Assembly (NCBI RefSeq): GCF_016125955.1
Contig: NZ_JADEVE010000244.1
Coordinates: 1 to 64,000, forward strand
DNA from: Acetomicrobium sp. S15 = DSM 107314
GTDB taxonomy: Bacteria; Synergistota; Synergistia; Synergistales; Thermosynergistaceae
Length of the DNA: 64,000 nt
Reading direction: 5' to 3'
Made by a program: the position numbers and the translations under genes. This document shows positions 1-8,730 of the stretch, piece after piece. A model generated the notes under the pieces. The model did no database searches. It was given only the letters and a program-made list of their open reading frames with translations, and was not told the origin of the DNA. The stretch's first letter is position 1. Every line of letters begins with the position of its first letter.

Positions 1-141
1 GTGCAGCAATATTATATCAGTTATACCCATGATGCTCGATGCGTCTTGGCGGGGCCACTACATGGAGTAACCCGTGATGAAAATATAAAAGTGAGAGTGA
101 ATGTGAAAGTGAGTGCGGAAGTGGAAGTGAGTGATGAGTGA
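1..141 (+). CDS. possible 3' end of an upstream gene (partial), ending in V-x dipeptide repeats
   Basis: Frame 1 stays open from the window edge to TGA at 139-141, 46 codons. The last third reads as alternating Val-x pairs (VRVNVKVSAEVEVSDE), which would form an amphipathic beta strand. The same bases form a degenerate 6-bp direct repeat (gtgaga, gtgaat, gtgaaa, gtgagt, gcggaa, gtggaa, gtgagt), so the open frame may simply be a by-product of a non-coding repeat. The start lies outside the window and I recognise no family. It is listed because no other gene explains these bases; it could equally be non-coding. Confidence 0.22.
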   Translation: MQQYYISYTHDARCVLAGPLHGVTRDENIKVRVNVKVSAEVEVSDE

Positions 142-155
142 TGAGTGATGAGTGA
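91..155. repeat. degenerate hexamer array passing into a perfect heptamer array
   Basis: Positions 91-132 hold seven copies of a loose hexamer of the form gtgaNN. Positions 131-151 hold three perfect copies of gtgatga followed by a partial copy to 155. Short heptamer tandem repeats of this kind are prone to slipped-strand changes. The repeats stop about 150 bp before radA. The rest of 1-303 holds nothing else I can identify except a weak promoter. Confidence 0.8.
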
Positions 156-232
156 AGCGTAATGCGCAAGATGCGAGAGGCAAGACGAAGAAAGTTGTCG
201 GAGAATAAGAAACACAAAAGCAATACAAAGGC

Positions 233-260
233 CTGACCTCACGAATTTAGATAATATGCT
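233..260 (+). promoter_or_regulatory. weak candidate promoter for radA
   Basis: A ctgacc hexamer at 233-238 and tatgct at 255-260 are separated by 16 bp, giving a loose sigma-70 match. It lies about 45 bp upstream of the radA start, and a ribosome-binding site (ggagg, 291-295) follows. Both hexamers depart from consensus, so this is only a candidate. Confidence 0.25.
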
Positions 261-303
261 ATGATTACAAACGAAGGACAGCGGTTTTTCGGAGGATGCG
301 CCA

Positions 304-1641
304 ATGGCGAAGGCATCTTTAGTGCGATATCGATGCGGAGAGTGCGGCTCCGTGAGCCTCAGTTGGAGCGGTAAATGTCCGTCTTGCGGTTCGTGGGGCA
401 CACTCTACGAGGAAAGAGAAGAGAAGGAGAAAAAAACCTCATTCAAGCCACTCGCGCCGGCCGCGCTGGATGAGGTCACCTTTCCTGAAAGGTTCCCCTC
501 TGGGCTTTCGGAGTTGGATAGAGTGCTCGGAGGGGGATGGGTGGCCGGAAGCGTCGTCCTGATCGGCGGAGAGCCTGGCATAGGCAAGTCCACGCTGTTG
601 CTTCAGGTGTGCAGCTTTCTCGGAGAGAAAGGTACGGATGTCCTCTACATATCCGGCGAGGAGTCGGCCGCTCAAGTGGCATTGCGGGCTAAGCGCCTTG
701 AGGCTCGAGGTGGTAATTTGCGCCTGCTGTGCCACGATGACATCGATGAGGCGCTTTCCGTCGCTGCAGACGCAAGATTCGTAGTAGTAGATAGCGTTCA
801 GGCACTTCGCTCTGCCGATGTAGGTGGCTGGCCCGGCACGATTTCCCAGGTCAGAGCCGTGACGCAGCGGTGCATAGATTTTGCCAAAGAGAAGAACGTG
901 CCCGTCGTACTCGTAGGGCATATCACCAAGGAGGGGCAGATAGCGGGCCCGAAGTTGATGGAGCACATGGTGGATGTGGTCCTGTTGTTCTCCGGCGAGC
1001 GCACCTCATCGTATCGCGTTTTGAGGGGCGTGAAGAATCGCTACGGGAGCACGGACGAGGTGGGTCTCTTCGAAATGAGCGAGCGCGGGCTTTCGCCGGT
1101 GGTCGACCCGAGCAGCCTCTATTGGAGTGGCGTGGAGTCATCGGTTTCTGGCGTCGCCATGGGGGTGGTGCTCGAAGGTTCGCGACCCTTGGTGGCGGAG
1201 ATACAATGTTTGGCCTGTCCTACGCCCTTTCCCTACCCGAAGAGGACGGCCAGGGGAATTGAGACGAGCAGGGTGCAGCTTTTGCTCGCTGTTTTGGAGC
1301 GGCGTTGCGGTTGTTTCAGCAGGACTCACGACGTTTACGTCAATGTCGTGGGCGGGTTGCAGGTTCGCGACCCGGCCGTGGACTTGCCGCTGGCCCTGGC
1401 GCTCGTCTCCGCCTTGAAAGATGTACCGTTGAGGCCGGATCTCTGCATGGTGGGAGAAGTGGGATTGGCGGGCGAGGTGCGGCCGGCTCCACGCACGCAT
1501 CTTCGCATCAGGGAGGCCTCCCGCCTGGGTTTCTGCAGGGCCTTGGTGAGCAGTGCAGAAAGAGACATGAGCCGCGTTGAGGGGGTGGAGATCATAGCGG
1601 TTAAGAGCCTCAGAGAGGCAATGGGGGTGGTGATGCGTTGA
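304..1641 (+). CDS. radA: DNA repair protein RadA (Sms)
   Basis: RadA is a RecA-like, DnaB-related ATPase that helps branch migration and processing of recombination intermediates. The 445-residue length is typical. An N-terminal C4 zinc finger is visible (Cys11, 14, 25, 28), then a Walker A (GEPGIGKST, about residues 89-97). The RadA-specific KNRYG motif (within RGVKNRYGSTDE) follows, and the C-terminal third is the Lon-protease-like domain without its catalytic function. The ATG at 304 has ggagg 8 bases upstream. The stop overlaps the TTG start of the nfeD-like gene by four bases, so the two are probably translationally coupled. Confidence 0.96.
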   Translation: MAKASLVRYRCGECGSVSLSWSGKCPSCGSWGTLYEEREEKEKKTSFKPLAPAALDEVTFPERFPSGLSELDRVLGGGWVAGSVVLIGGEPGIGKSTLLLQVCSFLGEKGTDVLYISGEESAAQVALRAKRLEARGGNLRLLCHDDIDEALSVAADARFVVVDSVQALRSADVGGWPGTISQVRAVTQRCIDFAKEKNVPVVLVGHITKEGQIAGPKLMEHMVDVVLLFSGERTSSYRVLRGVKNRYGSTDEVGLFEMSERGLSPVVDPSSLYWSGVESSVSGVAMGVVLEGSRPLVAEIQCLACPTPFPYPKRTARGIETSRVQLLLAVLERRCGCFSRTHDVYVNVVGGLQVRDPAVDLPLALALVSALKDVPLRPDLCMVGEVGLAGEVRPAPRTHLRIREASRLGFCRALVSSAERDMSRVEGVEIIAVKSLREAMGVVMR

Positions 1642-2966
1642 AGCGTCATCTCGCAGTTTTAGCGCTTTTTGTCTGCTTCGTTGCATGGGGAGGTTCCGCA
1701 ACGGTCTATGCAGAAGAGGCGAAGGTGTTGGTTTCCCCCCTCGATGGCGTCGTGGGGACCGTTCTCGAAGTTTACTTAGGCGAACTCATAGAACGTGCCC
1801 GCAGCGAGGGGTTCGACCTCTTGGTGCTCGCCATAGACACGCCTGGCGGCCTCGTGAGCTCGATGACAGCCATGGTGAATAAGATTCTGACCTCACCCGT
1901 TCCGATAGTCGTGTGGGTCTACCCTTATGGGGCGAGAGCGGCCTCTGCGGGAGCGTTTATTGTGCAGGCGGCTCACGTGGCGGCAATGGCTCCCGGCACG
2001 AGGATAGGCGCTGCTCATCCGGTGACCGCCGGTGGCGGTGACGTGCCGAGCGATGAGATGAACCGCAAGATTACCAACGACTTAGCAGCTCAGATGCGCT
2101 CTCTGGCCGAGGAGAGAGGACGCTCTGCTGAAGTGGCTGCCCGTATGGTGACGGAGAGTCTGTCTTTGACCGCCCAAGAGGCCATGAGCAAGGGTGTGGT
2201 GGACGTGATGGCCACAGAATTGGAGGAGCTCCTCGTGGCCATTAGCGGCAGGAAAGTCGTGGTTGGGGGAAGCGAAATCGTCCTCGACCTTTCGGACTAC
2301 GAAGTTGAGCATACGGAAATGCCGATGAGGCTCAAGGTTCTCCACTTCATATCCCGCCCCGACATCGCCTATCTTTTGCTCATGCTGGGCATATATGCGA
2401 TCATATTTGAGATCCTCTCTCCGGGAGGGTTTGTCCTCGGCACATCTGGGGCCATAATGATCCTACTGGGCGCTTATGGGCTGCGGATGCTTCCGCTGAA
2501 TTGGGCAGGAATTATCTTGCTCATAGCCGGCATCACCGTGATGATCATAGATCTGTTGGTCGGGGGAATTGGGGTACTCTCCGCCTTCGGCGGAGTAGCC
2601 ATCATAGTGGGCGGGCTTATCATCTATCGGGCTCCAGGGGGTGAGCTCTTGCGCTATTCCATGACTTTCGTCACAGGGGCTGTTGTGGCTGCAACGGGCT
2701 TTTTCTTGTTGGCCCTGTGGGCTTTCTTGAGATCTTTGAAGACCAGAAAAGCCTCGGGCCAGGAAGGGTTGGTGGGAGAACCCGCTACTGTGGTTCAAGC
2801 GTGTAACCCGGATGGGATGGTGCTCTGTCATGGGGAGTATTGGAAGGCAAGAAGCGTGGATGGAGAACCCTTAGGAGTGGGAGAAAGAGTTCGGGTGGTT
2901 TCCCTCTCAGGGTTGGTCCTGTTGGTAAGTCGAGACAAGGAGGAGGATGTAAAGGATGGGGACTGA
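1638..2966 (+). CDS. NfeD/ClpP-class membrane serine protease (stomatin-operon partner)
   Basis: A long-form NfeD protein of 442 residues. A signal peptide (1-25, ending VYAEEA) leads into a ClpP-class domain with LAIDTPGG and the nucleophile in ARAASAGAF (Ser103). A lysine in MNRKITND (Lys144) matches the Ser-Lys dyad of the archaeal 1510-N protease. Four or five membrane spans occupy about 235-355, and a C-terminal NfeD OB fold closes the protein. The TTG start overlaps the radA stop. The next gene encodes a stomatin-like protein, and in this family the protease is known to cleave its stomatin partner, so a membrane quality-control role is likely but not shown here. Confidence 0.88.
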   Translation: MKRHLAVLALFVCFVAWGGSATVYAEEAKVLVSPLDGVVGTVLEVYLGELIERARSEGFDLLVLAIDTPGGLVSSMTAMVNKILTSPVPIVVWVYPYGARAASAGAFIVQAAHVAAMAPGTRIGAAHPVTAGGGDVPSDEMNRKITNDLAAQMRSLAEERGRSAEVAARMVTESLSLTAQEAMSKGVVDVMATELEELLVAISGRKVVVGGSEIVLDLSDYEVEHTEMPMRLKVLHFISRPDIAYLLLMLGIYAIIFEILSPGGFVLGTSGAIMILLGAYGLRMLPLNWAGIILLIAGITVMIIDLLVGGIGVLSAFGGVAIIVGGLIIYRAPGGELLRYSMTFVTGAVVAATGFFLLALWAFLRSLKTRKASGQEGLVGEPATVVQACNPDGMVLCHGEYWKARSVDGEPLGVGERVRVVSLSGLVLLVSRDKEEDVKDGD

Positions 2967-3756
2967 AGGGATCATAGAAAGCCTTTTTAGCGCCGGCGGT
3001 TATCTCGGGGCTATACTGATCATAGTCATTATCTTGACGGCGGCTCTCAAGATTGTTCCTGAGTATCAGCGCGCCGTGGTTTTTCGCCTGGGTAGGGCTA
3101 TAGGCGTGAAGGGGCCCGGTTTGGTGATTGTCATCCCTGTTATCGATCGCGTAGTGCGAGTTGACTTGCGCGTGGTCACACTCGATGTGCCCGTTCAAGA
3201 GGTGATAACGAGGGACAACGTACCCATCAAGGTTAACGCCGTGGTATACTTTCGAGTTATGGAGCCGATGCGCTCCGTGATAGAGGTGGAAAGCTATATC
3301 ATGGCCACGAGCCTTCTGGCTCAAACCACGCTTCGTTCGGTGGTGGGAAGGGCCGAACTCGACGAAGTTCTCTCTGCGAGGGATAAGATCAACATGGAGC
3401 TGCAGCAGATCATAGACGAGCGCACAGACCCATGGGGTATCAAAGTGAGCGCGGTTGAGGTCAAAGAACTGGAGCTGCCAGAAGGAATGAAGCGCGCGAT
3501 GGCGAGGCAGGCCGAGGCCGAAAGGGAACGTCGCGCCAAGATCATCAACGCCGAAGGAGAGCTTCAGGCTGCAGAAAGGCTCAGCCAGGCCGCTCAGATC
3601 ATGGAGACCTCTCCGGTTACCCTCCAGCTCAGGTATCTGCAGACGCTGAGAGAGGTGGCAAGCGAGAGGAATTCCACCACCATATTCCCGCTGCCCATCG
3701 ATTTGCTGAAACCGTTCCTTTCGCGCAAGGAGCGGGAGGTTATCGATAAGGATTAG
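2956..3756 (+). CDS. slipin / stomatin-like SPFH (band 7) protein
   Basis: The 266-residue protein has one N-terminal membrane segment (about 14-30). A band 7/SPFH domain follows ([21 protein letters not shown] onward) with the slipin signature region around [19 protein letters not shown] charged coiled coil comes next ([19 protein letters not shown]) and the protein ends in a short hydrophobic tail. Slipins form oligomeric membrane scaffolds. The gene overlaps the upstream nfeD-like gene by 11 bp, with aggagg at 2941-2946 as ribosome-binding site. This is the standard nfeD-slipin pair and the upstream protease is its expected partner. Confidence 0.92.
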   Translation: MGTEGIIESLFSAGGYLGAILIIVIILTAALKIVPEYQRAVVFRLGRAIGVKGPGLVIVIPVIDRVVRVDLRVVTLDVPVQEVITRDNVPIKVNAVVYFRVMEPMRSVIEVESYIMATSLLAQTTLRSVVGRAELDEVLSARDKINMELQQIIDERTDPWGIKVSAVEVKELELPEGMKRAMARQAEAERERRAKIINAEGELQAAERLSQAAQIMETSPVTLQLRYLQTLREVASERNSTTIFPLPIDLLKPFLSRKEREVIDKD

Positions 3757-3807
3757 GCTGAAAAAACATAGCTGACTTTACTGCGTATAGACGAGGGGGT
3801 CCATTTC

Positions 3808-6291
3808 GTGGGTTACGACTTTTCGGCCATAGAGAGAAAATGGCAACAGCGTTGGGAAGCGGCAGGCGTATTCTACGTGGATAGAAATCCGGCTAAGCCC
3901 AAATTTTATTGCCTCGAAATGTTCCCATATCCGAGTGGGGCTCTTCACATGGGGCATCTCAGGAACTACTCGATAGGCGACGTATTGGCCAGGTACTTGC
4001 GCATGAAGGGATACAACGTGCTTCACCCCATGGGCTTCGACGCCTTCGGCATGCCGGCGGAAAACGCCGCTATACGTTACGGAGTGCACCCACACGAGTG
4101 GACGTGGAATAACATCGAGCACATGGCGAAGCAGCTAAAGGAGATGGGCTGCAGCTATGATTGGCGACGCCGCATAGAGACGTGTCATCCCAACTATTAC
4201 CGTTGGACGGAATGGTTTTTTCTCCAATTCTTCAAGAGGGGGCTTGCATATCGTAAAAAAGCCTTCGTCAATTGGTGCGATGAGTGCAAAACCGTGCTCG
4301 CCAACGAGCAGGTGATCGAAGGCAATTGCTGGCGCTGTGGCACGCCGGTAAGAAAACGAAGCCTTGAGCAGTGGTTCTTGCGCATATCAGACTACGCTCA
4401 AGAACTGCTCGATTCGCTAAAAGAGCTCGACAAATGGCCCGAACGGGTGAAGATGATGCAGGAAAACTGGATCGGCCGCTCTGAAGGAGTGCGCCTATCT
4501 TTCCCCGTGGAGGGTATCGACGCCTCAATAGAGGTGTTTACAACCCGCGTCGACACCATTTACGGTGCCACGTTCCTCTCCCTGGCGCCGGAGCATCCCT
4601 TGGTGGAAGCGTTGGCGGATCGCTCCCCGGACGGCGACGACATCAGGAGGTTCGTAGAAGAGGTGATCCGTCGGAGGGAGATTGAGCGCTCGGCCGTGGG
4701 CAATGAAAAAAAGGGATACTTCACGGGCTTTTATGCCCGCAATCCCGTCACCGGCGAGAGGCTTCCCATTTGGATAGCCGATTACGTGCTCATGGAATAC
4801 GGCACGGGTGCGATCATGGGCGTGCCGGCTCATGACCAACGCGACTTCGAGTTCGCCCGCAAATACGGTCTGGAGGTTCGTGTGGTAGTTAACCCTCCAG
4901 GAGAGGAAAAACTCGATCCCGCGACTATGGATAGGGCCTTCGAGGGAGAGGGATATCAGTGCAATTCGGGTTCCTTTGACGGTCTTGCCACACCGGTGGC
5001 CATTCGGCGGATGGCTGAGTGGATCGAAAGCCAGGGTATGGGCAAGAGAGAGGTCAACTATCGCCTCCGCGATTGGCTGATCTCGCGCCAGCGCTACTGG
5101 GGGGCTCCCATCCCGATAGTCTATTGTGATCGTTGTGGCATTGTCCCAGTTCCGGAGGAGGATTTGCCTGTGCTCCTTCCGCTGGACGCACACCTCCTTC
5201 CCGGGGGAGGAAGCCCTCTGCCTGGGCTCGAAGAGTGGGTCAGCGTACCGTGCCCTCAGTGCGGCGCTCCGGCCAAGCGCGAGACCGACACGATGGATAC
5301 CTTTATCTGTTCTTCGTGGTATTTTTTGCGTTTTTGTTCGCCATGGACGGATAAGGCTCCCTTTGAAAAGGAGGACGTCGATTGTTGGATGCCGGTTGAC
5401 CAGTATATAGGCGGCATTGAACATGCTTGTCTTCACCTCATTTATGCGCGTTTCTTCACCAAAGTCCTCGCTGACATGGGCATGGTCAATGTGAGGGAAC
5501 CCTTTGCCGCGCTTTTAACCCAAGGCATGGTTATAAAAGACGGCGCCAAGATGTCTAAGTCAAAGGGCAATGTAGTTGACCCCGATGAGATCATGAAGAC
5601 CTACGGGGCAGATACGGCTCGGCTTTTCATTCTCTTCGCATCTCCGCCTCACAAGGACCTCGAATGGTCGGACCGAGGCGTCCAGGGAGCCCACCGCTTC
5701 CTTAATCGCCTCTTCAGGTTCGTGGAGGACAACGAAGAAAAGCTTAAAGGGGCATCGACCGAACCAGTGCCTGTGGGCAACCTTCTGAAGAAGGAACAAA
5801 GGGAGCTCAAAAGGGCCATACACGGGACCATACAGGCCGTCACGCGCGACATAGAGGTGGAAAGACAATTTAACACCGGCGTTGCGAGGCTTATGGAGCT
5901 CCTTAACGCCCTTTCGATGTATGAGCCCAAAGATCCTGTTGATTGGAGCCTAACGAGAGAAGGGGTCGAAGCTCTGCTCGTATGCCTCTCCCCTTACACG
6001 CCGCATATCTGCGAGGAGCTGTGGGAGAAACTTGGACACGATAATATGCTGGCCGAAACCGAATGGCCCGAGCCCGATCCGGAAGCGCTCGCCGCGGAGG
6101 AGGTTACGGTGGTGGTCCAGGTGAACGGCAAGGTGAGGGAAAGCATTAATGTGCCGGCCGGGTTGAGCGAAGAAAACCTGAAGGAGCGCGTCTTGGCGCA
6201 CGAGGGGGTTAGGCGAAGGTTAGAAGGTAAGGAAATCAAAAAAGTGATAGTGGTGCCCGATAAGCTTGTGAGCCTTGTGGTGAAGGATTAG
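3808..6291 (+). CDS. leuS: leucyl-tRNA synthetase
   Basis: A class I aminoacyl-tRNA synthetase of 827 residues charging tRNA-Leu in the cytoplasm. The HIGH-type motif is HMGH (47-50) and the second signature is KMSKS near residue 581. Between them lie a CxxC zinc-binding insert (CDECKTVL and CWRCG) and the CP1 editing domain with its threonine-rich stretch (FTTRVDTIYGAT) and the GTGAIMGVPAHDQRD motif. The start is GTG, preceded by gaggggg. The 51-bp gap before it is too short for a T-box leader and I see none. The stop TAG shares its last base with the GTG of holA. Confidence 0.97.
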   Translation: MGYDFSAIERKWQQRWEAAGVFYVDRNPAKPKFYCLEMFPYPSGALHMGHLRNYSIGDVLARYLRMKGYNVLHPMGFDAFGMPAENAAIRYGVHPHEWTWNNIEHMAKQLKEMGCSYDWRRRIETCHPNYYRWTEWFFLQFFKRGLAYRKKAFVNWCDECKTVLANEQVIEGNCWRCGTPVRKRSLEQWFLRISDYAQELLDSLKELDKWPERVKMMQENWIGRSEGVRLSFPVEGIDASIEVFTTRVDTIYGATFLSLAPEHPLVEALADRSPDGDDIRRFVEEVIRRREIERSAVGNEKKGYFTGFYARNPVTGERLPIWIADYVLMEYGTGAIMGVPAHDQRDFEFARKYGLEVRVVVNPPGEEKLDPATMDRAFEGEGYQCNSGSFDGLATPVAIRRMAEWIESQGMGKREVNYRLRDWLISRQRYWGAPIPIVYCDRCGIVPVPEEDLPVLLPLDAHLLPGGGSPLPGLEEWVSVPCPQCGAPAKRETDTMDTFICSSWYFLRFCSPWTDKAPFEKEDVDCWMPVDQYIGGIEHACLHLIYARFFTKVLADMGMVNVREPFAALLTQGMVIKDGAKMSKSKGNVVDPDEIMKTYGADTARLFILFASPPHKDLEWSDRGVQGAHRFLNRLFRFVEDNEEKLKGASTEPVPVGNLLKKEQRELKRAIHGTIQAVTRDIEVERQFNTGVARLMELLNALSMYEPKDPVDWSLTREGVEALLVCLSPYTPHICEELWEKLGHDNMLAETEWPEPDPEALAAEEVTVVVQVNGKVRESINVPAGLSEENLKERVLAHEGVRRRLEGKEIKKVIVVPDKLVSLVVKD

Positions 6292-7220
6292 TGCCTCATT
6301 TAATCGTGGTTAGTGCTCCTGGTCTTGAGCTGCAGGATTTGCTCCTCGCTGCAGAAAAAGAGCTGCAGGAGGCAGGTTATATGTTGGCTCGTCACTATGA
6401 AGAGACGAGCTGGAGTGAAATCTTCGCCGTCGCCGGCAGCGGCGGCCTCTTAGGAGGCCGTTCCCTCTTTGTGGTGGAAAATGCGTCACGGTTGGGGCCG
6501 TTTCCTGAGGGTTTTTTGCCGTGGCTTGAGGGAGAGGCGGCAGAGACCGCGGTCATTTTGGCCTATGAGGGAGATCATCGCAAGTATCTGTCAAAGGAAG
6601 TACTCGAACGGGTAGGTCTTTACGAGCTACAAGCTGTGCCTCGATGGGGTAAGGCCAGGCTGGATTGGATAGCCGCGCAGGCTAAAAATCTTGGAGCGCG
6701 CCTCGACGGCGAGGCGCTTTCTCTACTGAGCGAGTATTTTGAGGATCCCAAGGAGCTCAAGTCTGAGCTTGAAAAGCTTGCCGTGGCCTCTGAAGACGGG
6801 AAAATATCTACAGCCTTGGTGAAGGAGCTTTCTGTCTCAAGCGGGGGCAGGAAGCTGGTAAAATTCCTCGACGCGCTCTGCGAAGGAAAGATCCCTGAGG
6901 CGCTCGAAGCCATGGTGAATCTGAGGGAAGAAGCGGATGTACTGCCGGTGATCGCCAGCCTTCATCGGCGGTTTCGTTTGGCTGCCTACATATCTTGTTT
7001 GTCTCCTGAGGCCCATGAAGCCTTTTTAGAGGCGCTCAAGGCGCGTGGTTATCAGGCCAGGATGGCGAAGACAGCAGCCAAGCGCTATCCCGAAGCGGCT
7101 ATCTGGCGCTTTTTAACCGGAATAATAGGTTTGAGCTATCGGGAAAAGGTCGGGGAAGGATCTGGGTGGGTTTCGTTAGAAGAGCTTGCAATCGAACTGC
7201 TCGAGTCATGTGCATCTTGA
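6291..7220 (+). CDS. holA: DNA polymerase III delta subunit
   Basis: The 309-residue protein matches the clamp-loader delta subunit, which opens the beta clamp. It has the low-similarity N-terminal AAA-like domain (HLIVVSAPGLELQDLLLA, FVVENASRL, AVILAYEGDHRKYLSKEVLE). The central helical part includes LLSEYFEDPKELKSELEKLA, the best-conserved delta signature, and a C-terminal collar domain follows. The P-loop is degenerate, as is usual for delta. The GTG start overlaps leuS by one base. It is the last gene of this operon, with a terminator directly behind it. Confidence 0.85.
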   Translation: MPHLIVVSAPGLELQDLLLAAEKELQEAGYMLARHYEETSWSEIFAVAGSGGLLGGRSLFVVENASRLGPFPEGFLPWLEGEAAETAVILAYEGDHRKYLSKEVLERVGLYELQAVPRWGKARLDWIAAQAKNLGARLDGEALSLLSEYFEDPKELKSELEKLAVASEDGKISTALVKELSVSSGGRKLVKFLDALCEGKIPEALEAMVNLREEADVLPVIASLHRRFRLAAYISCLSPEAHEAFLEALKARGYQARMAKTAAKRYPEAAIWRFLTGIIGLSYREKVGEGSGWVSLEELAIELLESCAS

Positions 7221-7258
7221 GGCGGGCTAAGGGTTTTGGGGCTCTTTGCCCGCCTTTT
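7221..7258 (+). terminator. rho-independent terminator after holA
   Basis: The arms ggcgggc (7221-7227) and gcccgcc (7248-7254) pair perfectly around a 20-base loop and are followed by tttt. It sits between the convergent holA and rpsT genes. There is no T-run on the minus strand, so it mainly serves the leuS-holA transcript. Confidence 0.82.
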
Positions 7259-7261
7259 ATA

Positions 7262-7540
7262 TTAGGATCCAGCGCTTTTATCGAGCGCCCTGACCGACGC
7301 CATGAGCCTCGACTTTTTTCTTGCTACGGTGTTGCGATGAAGGACTCCTTTGATTGTGGCCTTGTCTAAGACGGAATAGGCTATGCTGAGGCGTTCCTTC
7401 GCAAGCGCAAGATCGCCAGCGGTTACAGCTTCGAGCACATCCTTGCAAGCGCTCTTGGCGCGACTTTTCCAGTGGCGATTATACAGTCTGTTCCTTTCCT
7501 CGATGCGCATCCTCTTGACTGCGGATTTAATATTGGGCAC
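7262..7540 (-). CDS. rpsT: 30S ribosomal protein S20
   Basis: A basic 92-residue protein matching S20, which binds 16S rRNA in the body of the small subunit. N-terminal PNIKSAVKRMRIEERNRLYN and the C-terminal HRNTVARKKSRL segment are characteristic. The start is GTG at 7540, directly behind gggaggtg on the minus strand. A longer in-frame opening exists to 7735, but it lacks a ribosome-binding site and S20 proteins start at this point. The gene stands alone on the minus strand between two plus-strand operons. A TATTAT hexamer about 30 bp upstream could be its -10. Confidence 0.95.
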   Translation of the reverse strand: MPNIKSAVKRMRIEERNRLYNRHWKSRAKSACKDVLEAVTAGDLALAKERLSIAYSVLDKATIKGVLHRNTVARKKSRLMASVRALDKSAGS

Positions 7541-7770
7541 CGCTTTTTCACCTCCCTTCGTATAATAAAAAGAAAGCGCAAATAATTCTATCACGTCTTT
7601 GTGGATCGAGACAACCGGTGTCGCTTGGGCCTGCAGCGAGATCTCAAGCGGTGGGAGGCGGGACCATAGGTGCAGAAAAAGGTCCTTAGATGAGCTTGAA
7701 AAAACTGCGCCCTTGGAAGATGGACGAGGTATCATGTTCGGAAGGTTAACTACGCGAAGGGGTTTGTATC
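7541..7770. other. intergenic region between divergent rpsT and the DUF445 gene
   Basis: The 230 bp hold the rpsT ribosome-binding site and probable -10 on the minus strand. On the plus strand there are short possible hairpins, for example ggacc (7671-7675) with ggtcc (7681-7685 region). I see no recognisable riboswitch, T-box or tRNA. No convincing -35/-10 pair for the DUF445 gene was found. Confidence 0.4.
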
Positions 7771-8709
7771 ATGGCTTTAGGCGGCGTCAAAGTAGAAGGA
7801 AGCCTTACAACAAAAATCAAGACCCTCCTCTTTTGGTCGTTGGTTGTTTTGACGGCCGCGGGGTATCTATTGGACGGCAGCGCCGAGAGCAAATGGTCGC
7901 TCATGTGGATGACCGGTTTATCCGGTCTAATCGGTTATATAACAAACTATTTAGCAGTTAAGATGATATTCCACTCTTTCACTATCCCATTGGGGCCTGT
8001 CTCCTTCACGTTGCCGGGCAGCGGGCTCATCCCCCGCAACAGAGATCGCATATTGGACACGGTAGCCGAAGAGGTGCGGCGCAGGCTCATAACGCCGGAA
8101 GCGCTTGAGAGGATCGTAAGTGAGGAGGAGCTCATCGAGGCGCTGGCTCCGACGATTCAGCGAGAGGTCATGCGTCTGATCTTGAAAAGGGAGAGCCTGA
8201 AGACCGTCTTGAATGCCATGTCCAAACCGTTAGAGGAATATTTCAGGGGACGCGAGTTCAGAACCCTCCTCAAGCAGCAGGTCGAGAAAATGGAGGAGGA
8301 GCACCTTTTAGTTGGCTTAGCCAGCCGCTTGAAGATCATAGATGCCGATGAAATCGCCAAGTGGATCGGGGATTTGGTTTGGGAACGCTGGCGCGATTTC
8401 TCACAGGGAGAGGAGGGTCTATCGGAGTTGCAAAGACAAGTAGCTTCGGTCTTGAGGGAGATGTCTTTTCAGGAGGATCAGGCGGCGGAGCTTTTGGGTC
8501 GGAGCTTCAGAAGGATAATAAACAAGGCCTTGAGGGAGATAGACTTCGGCGCCGTAGCGCGCAGGTCGCTCGTGAGCATCGATGAAGGAAGTTTGGAGGA
8601 CTACCTCGAGTTTCTCTCGCAGCGCTACCTGAATTGGATAGAGATCTGGGGCGGAGTTATGGGAGCCTTGGTCGGTGTCGTGATGTGGCTTGGCGTGTGG
8701 GTCCAGTAG
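7771..8709 (+). CDS. DUF445 family membrane protein (YheB-like)
   Basis: The 312-residue protein has membrane segments near the N terminus (about 19-36 and 44-65), including the DUF445 signature in GLSGLIGYITNYLAVKMIFH. A long charged helical middle (about 85-280) and a final membrane span (292-310) follow. The middle contains LTLPGSGLIPRNRDRILDTVAEEV, typical of the family. Function is unknown; Bacillus YheB/YtbE-type relatives are envelope or spore-associated. The ATG at 7771 follows aagggg. It is 21 bp upstream of the M23 peptidase gene, so a shared envelope role is plausible. Confidence 0.85.
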   Translation: MALGGVKVEGSLTTKIKTLLFWSLVVLTAAGYLLDGSAESKWSLMWMTGLSGLIGYITNYLAVKMIFHSFTIPLGPVSFTLPGSGLIPRNRDRILDTVAEEVRRRLITPEALERIVSEEELIEALAPTIQREVMRLILKRESLKTVLNAMSKPLEEYFRGREFRTLLKQQVEKMEEEHLLVGLASRLKIIDADEIAKWIGDLVWERWRDFSQGEEGLSELQRQVASVLREMSFQEDQAAELLGRSFRRIINKALREIDFGAVARRSLVSIDEGSLEDYLEFLSQRYLNWIEIWGGVMGALVGVVMWLGVWVQ

Positions 8710-8730
8710 GGATGTGGAGGGGCGTTATAC

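Noticed and set aside
3757-3807. T-box leader in front of leuS
   Set aside because: The 51-bp gap is too short and lacks the conserved T-box sequence and a terminator hairpin.
4525-5436. A 303-residue minus-strand reading frame
   Set aside because: It lies entirely inside leuS and is a mirror of that gene's codon pattern, with no recognisable motif.
7541-7735. N-terminal extension of rpsT to 157 residues
   Set aside because: S20 proteins begin at the PNIKSA segment, where a GTG sits right behind gggaggtg; the extension has no start signal.
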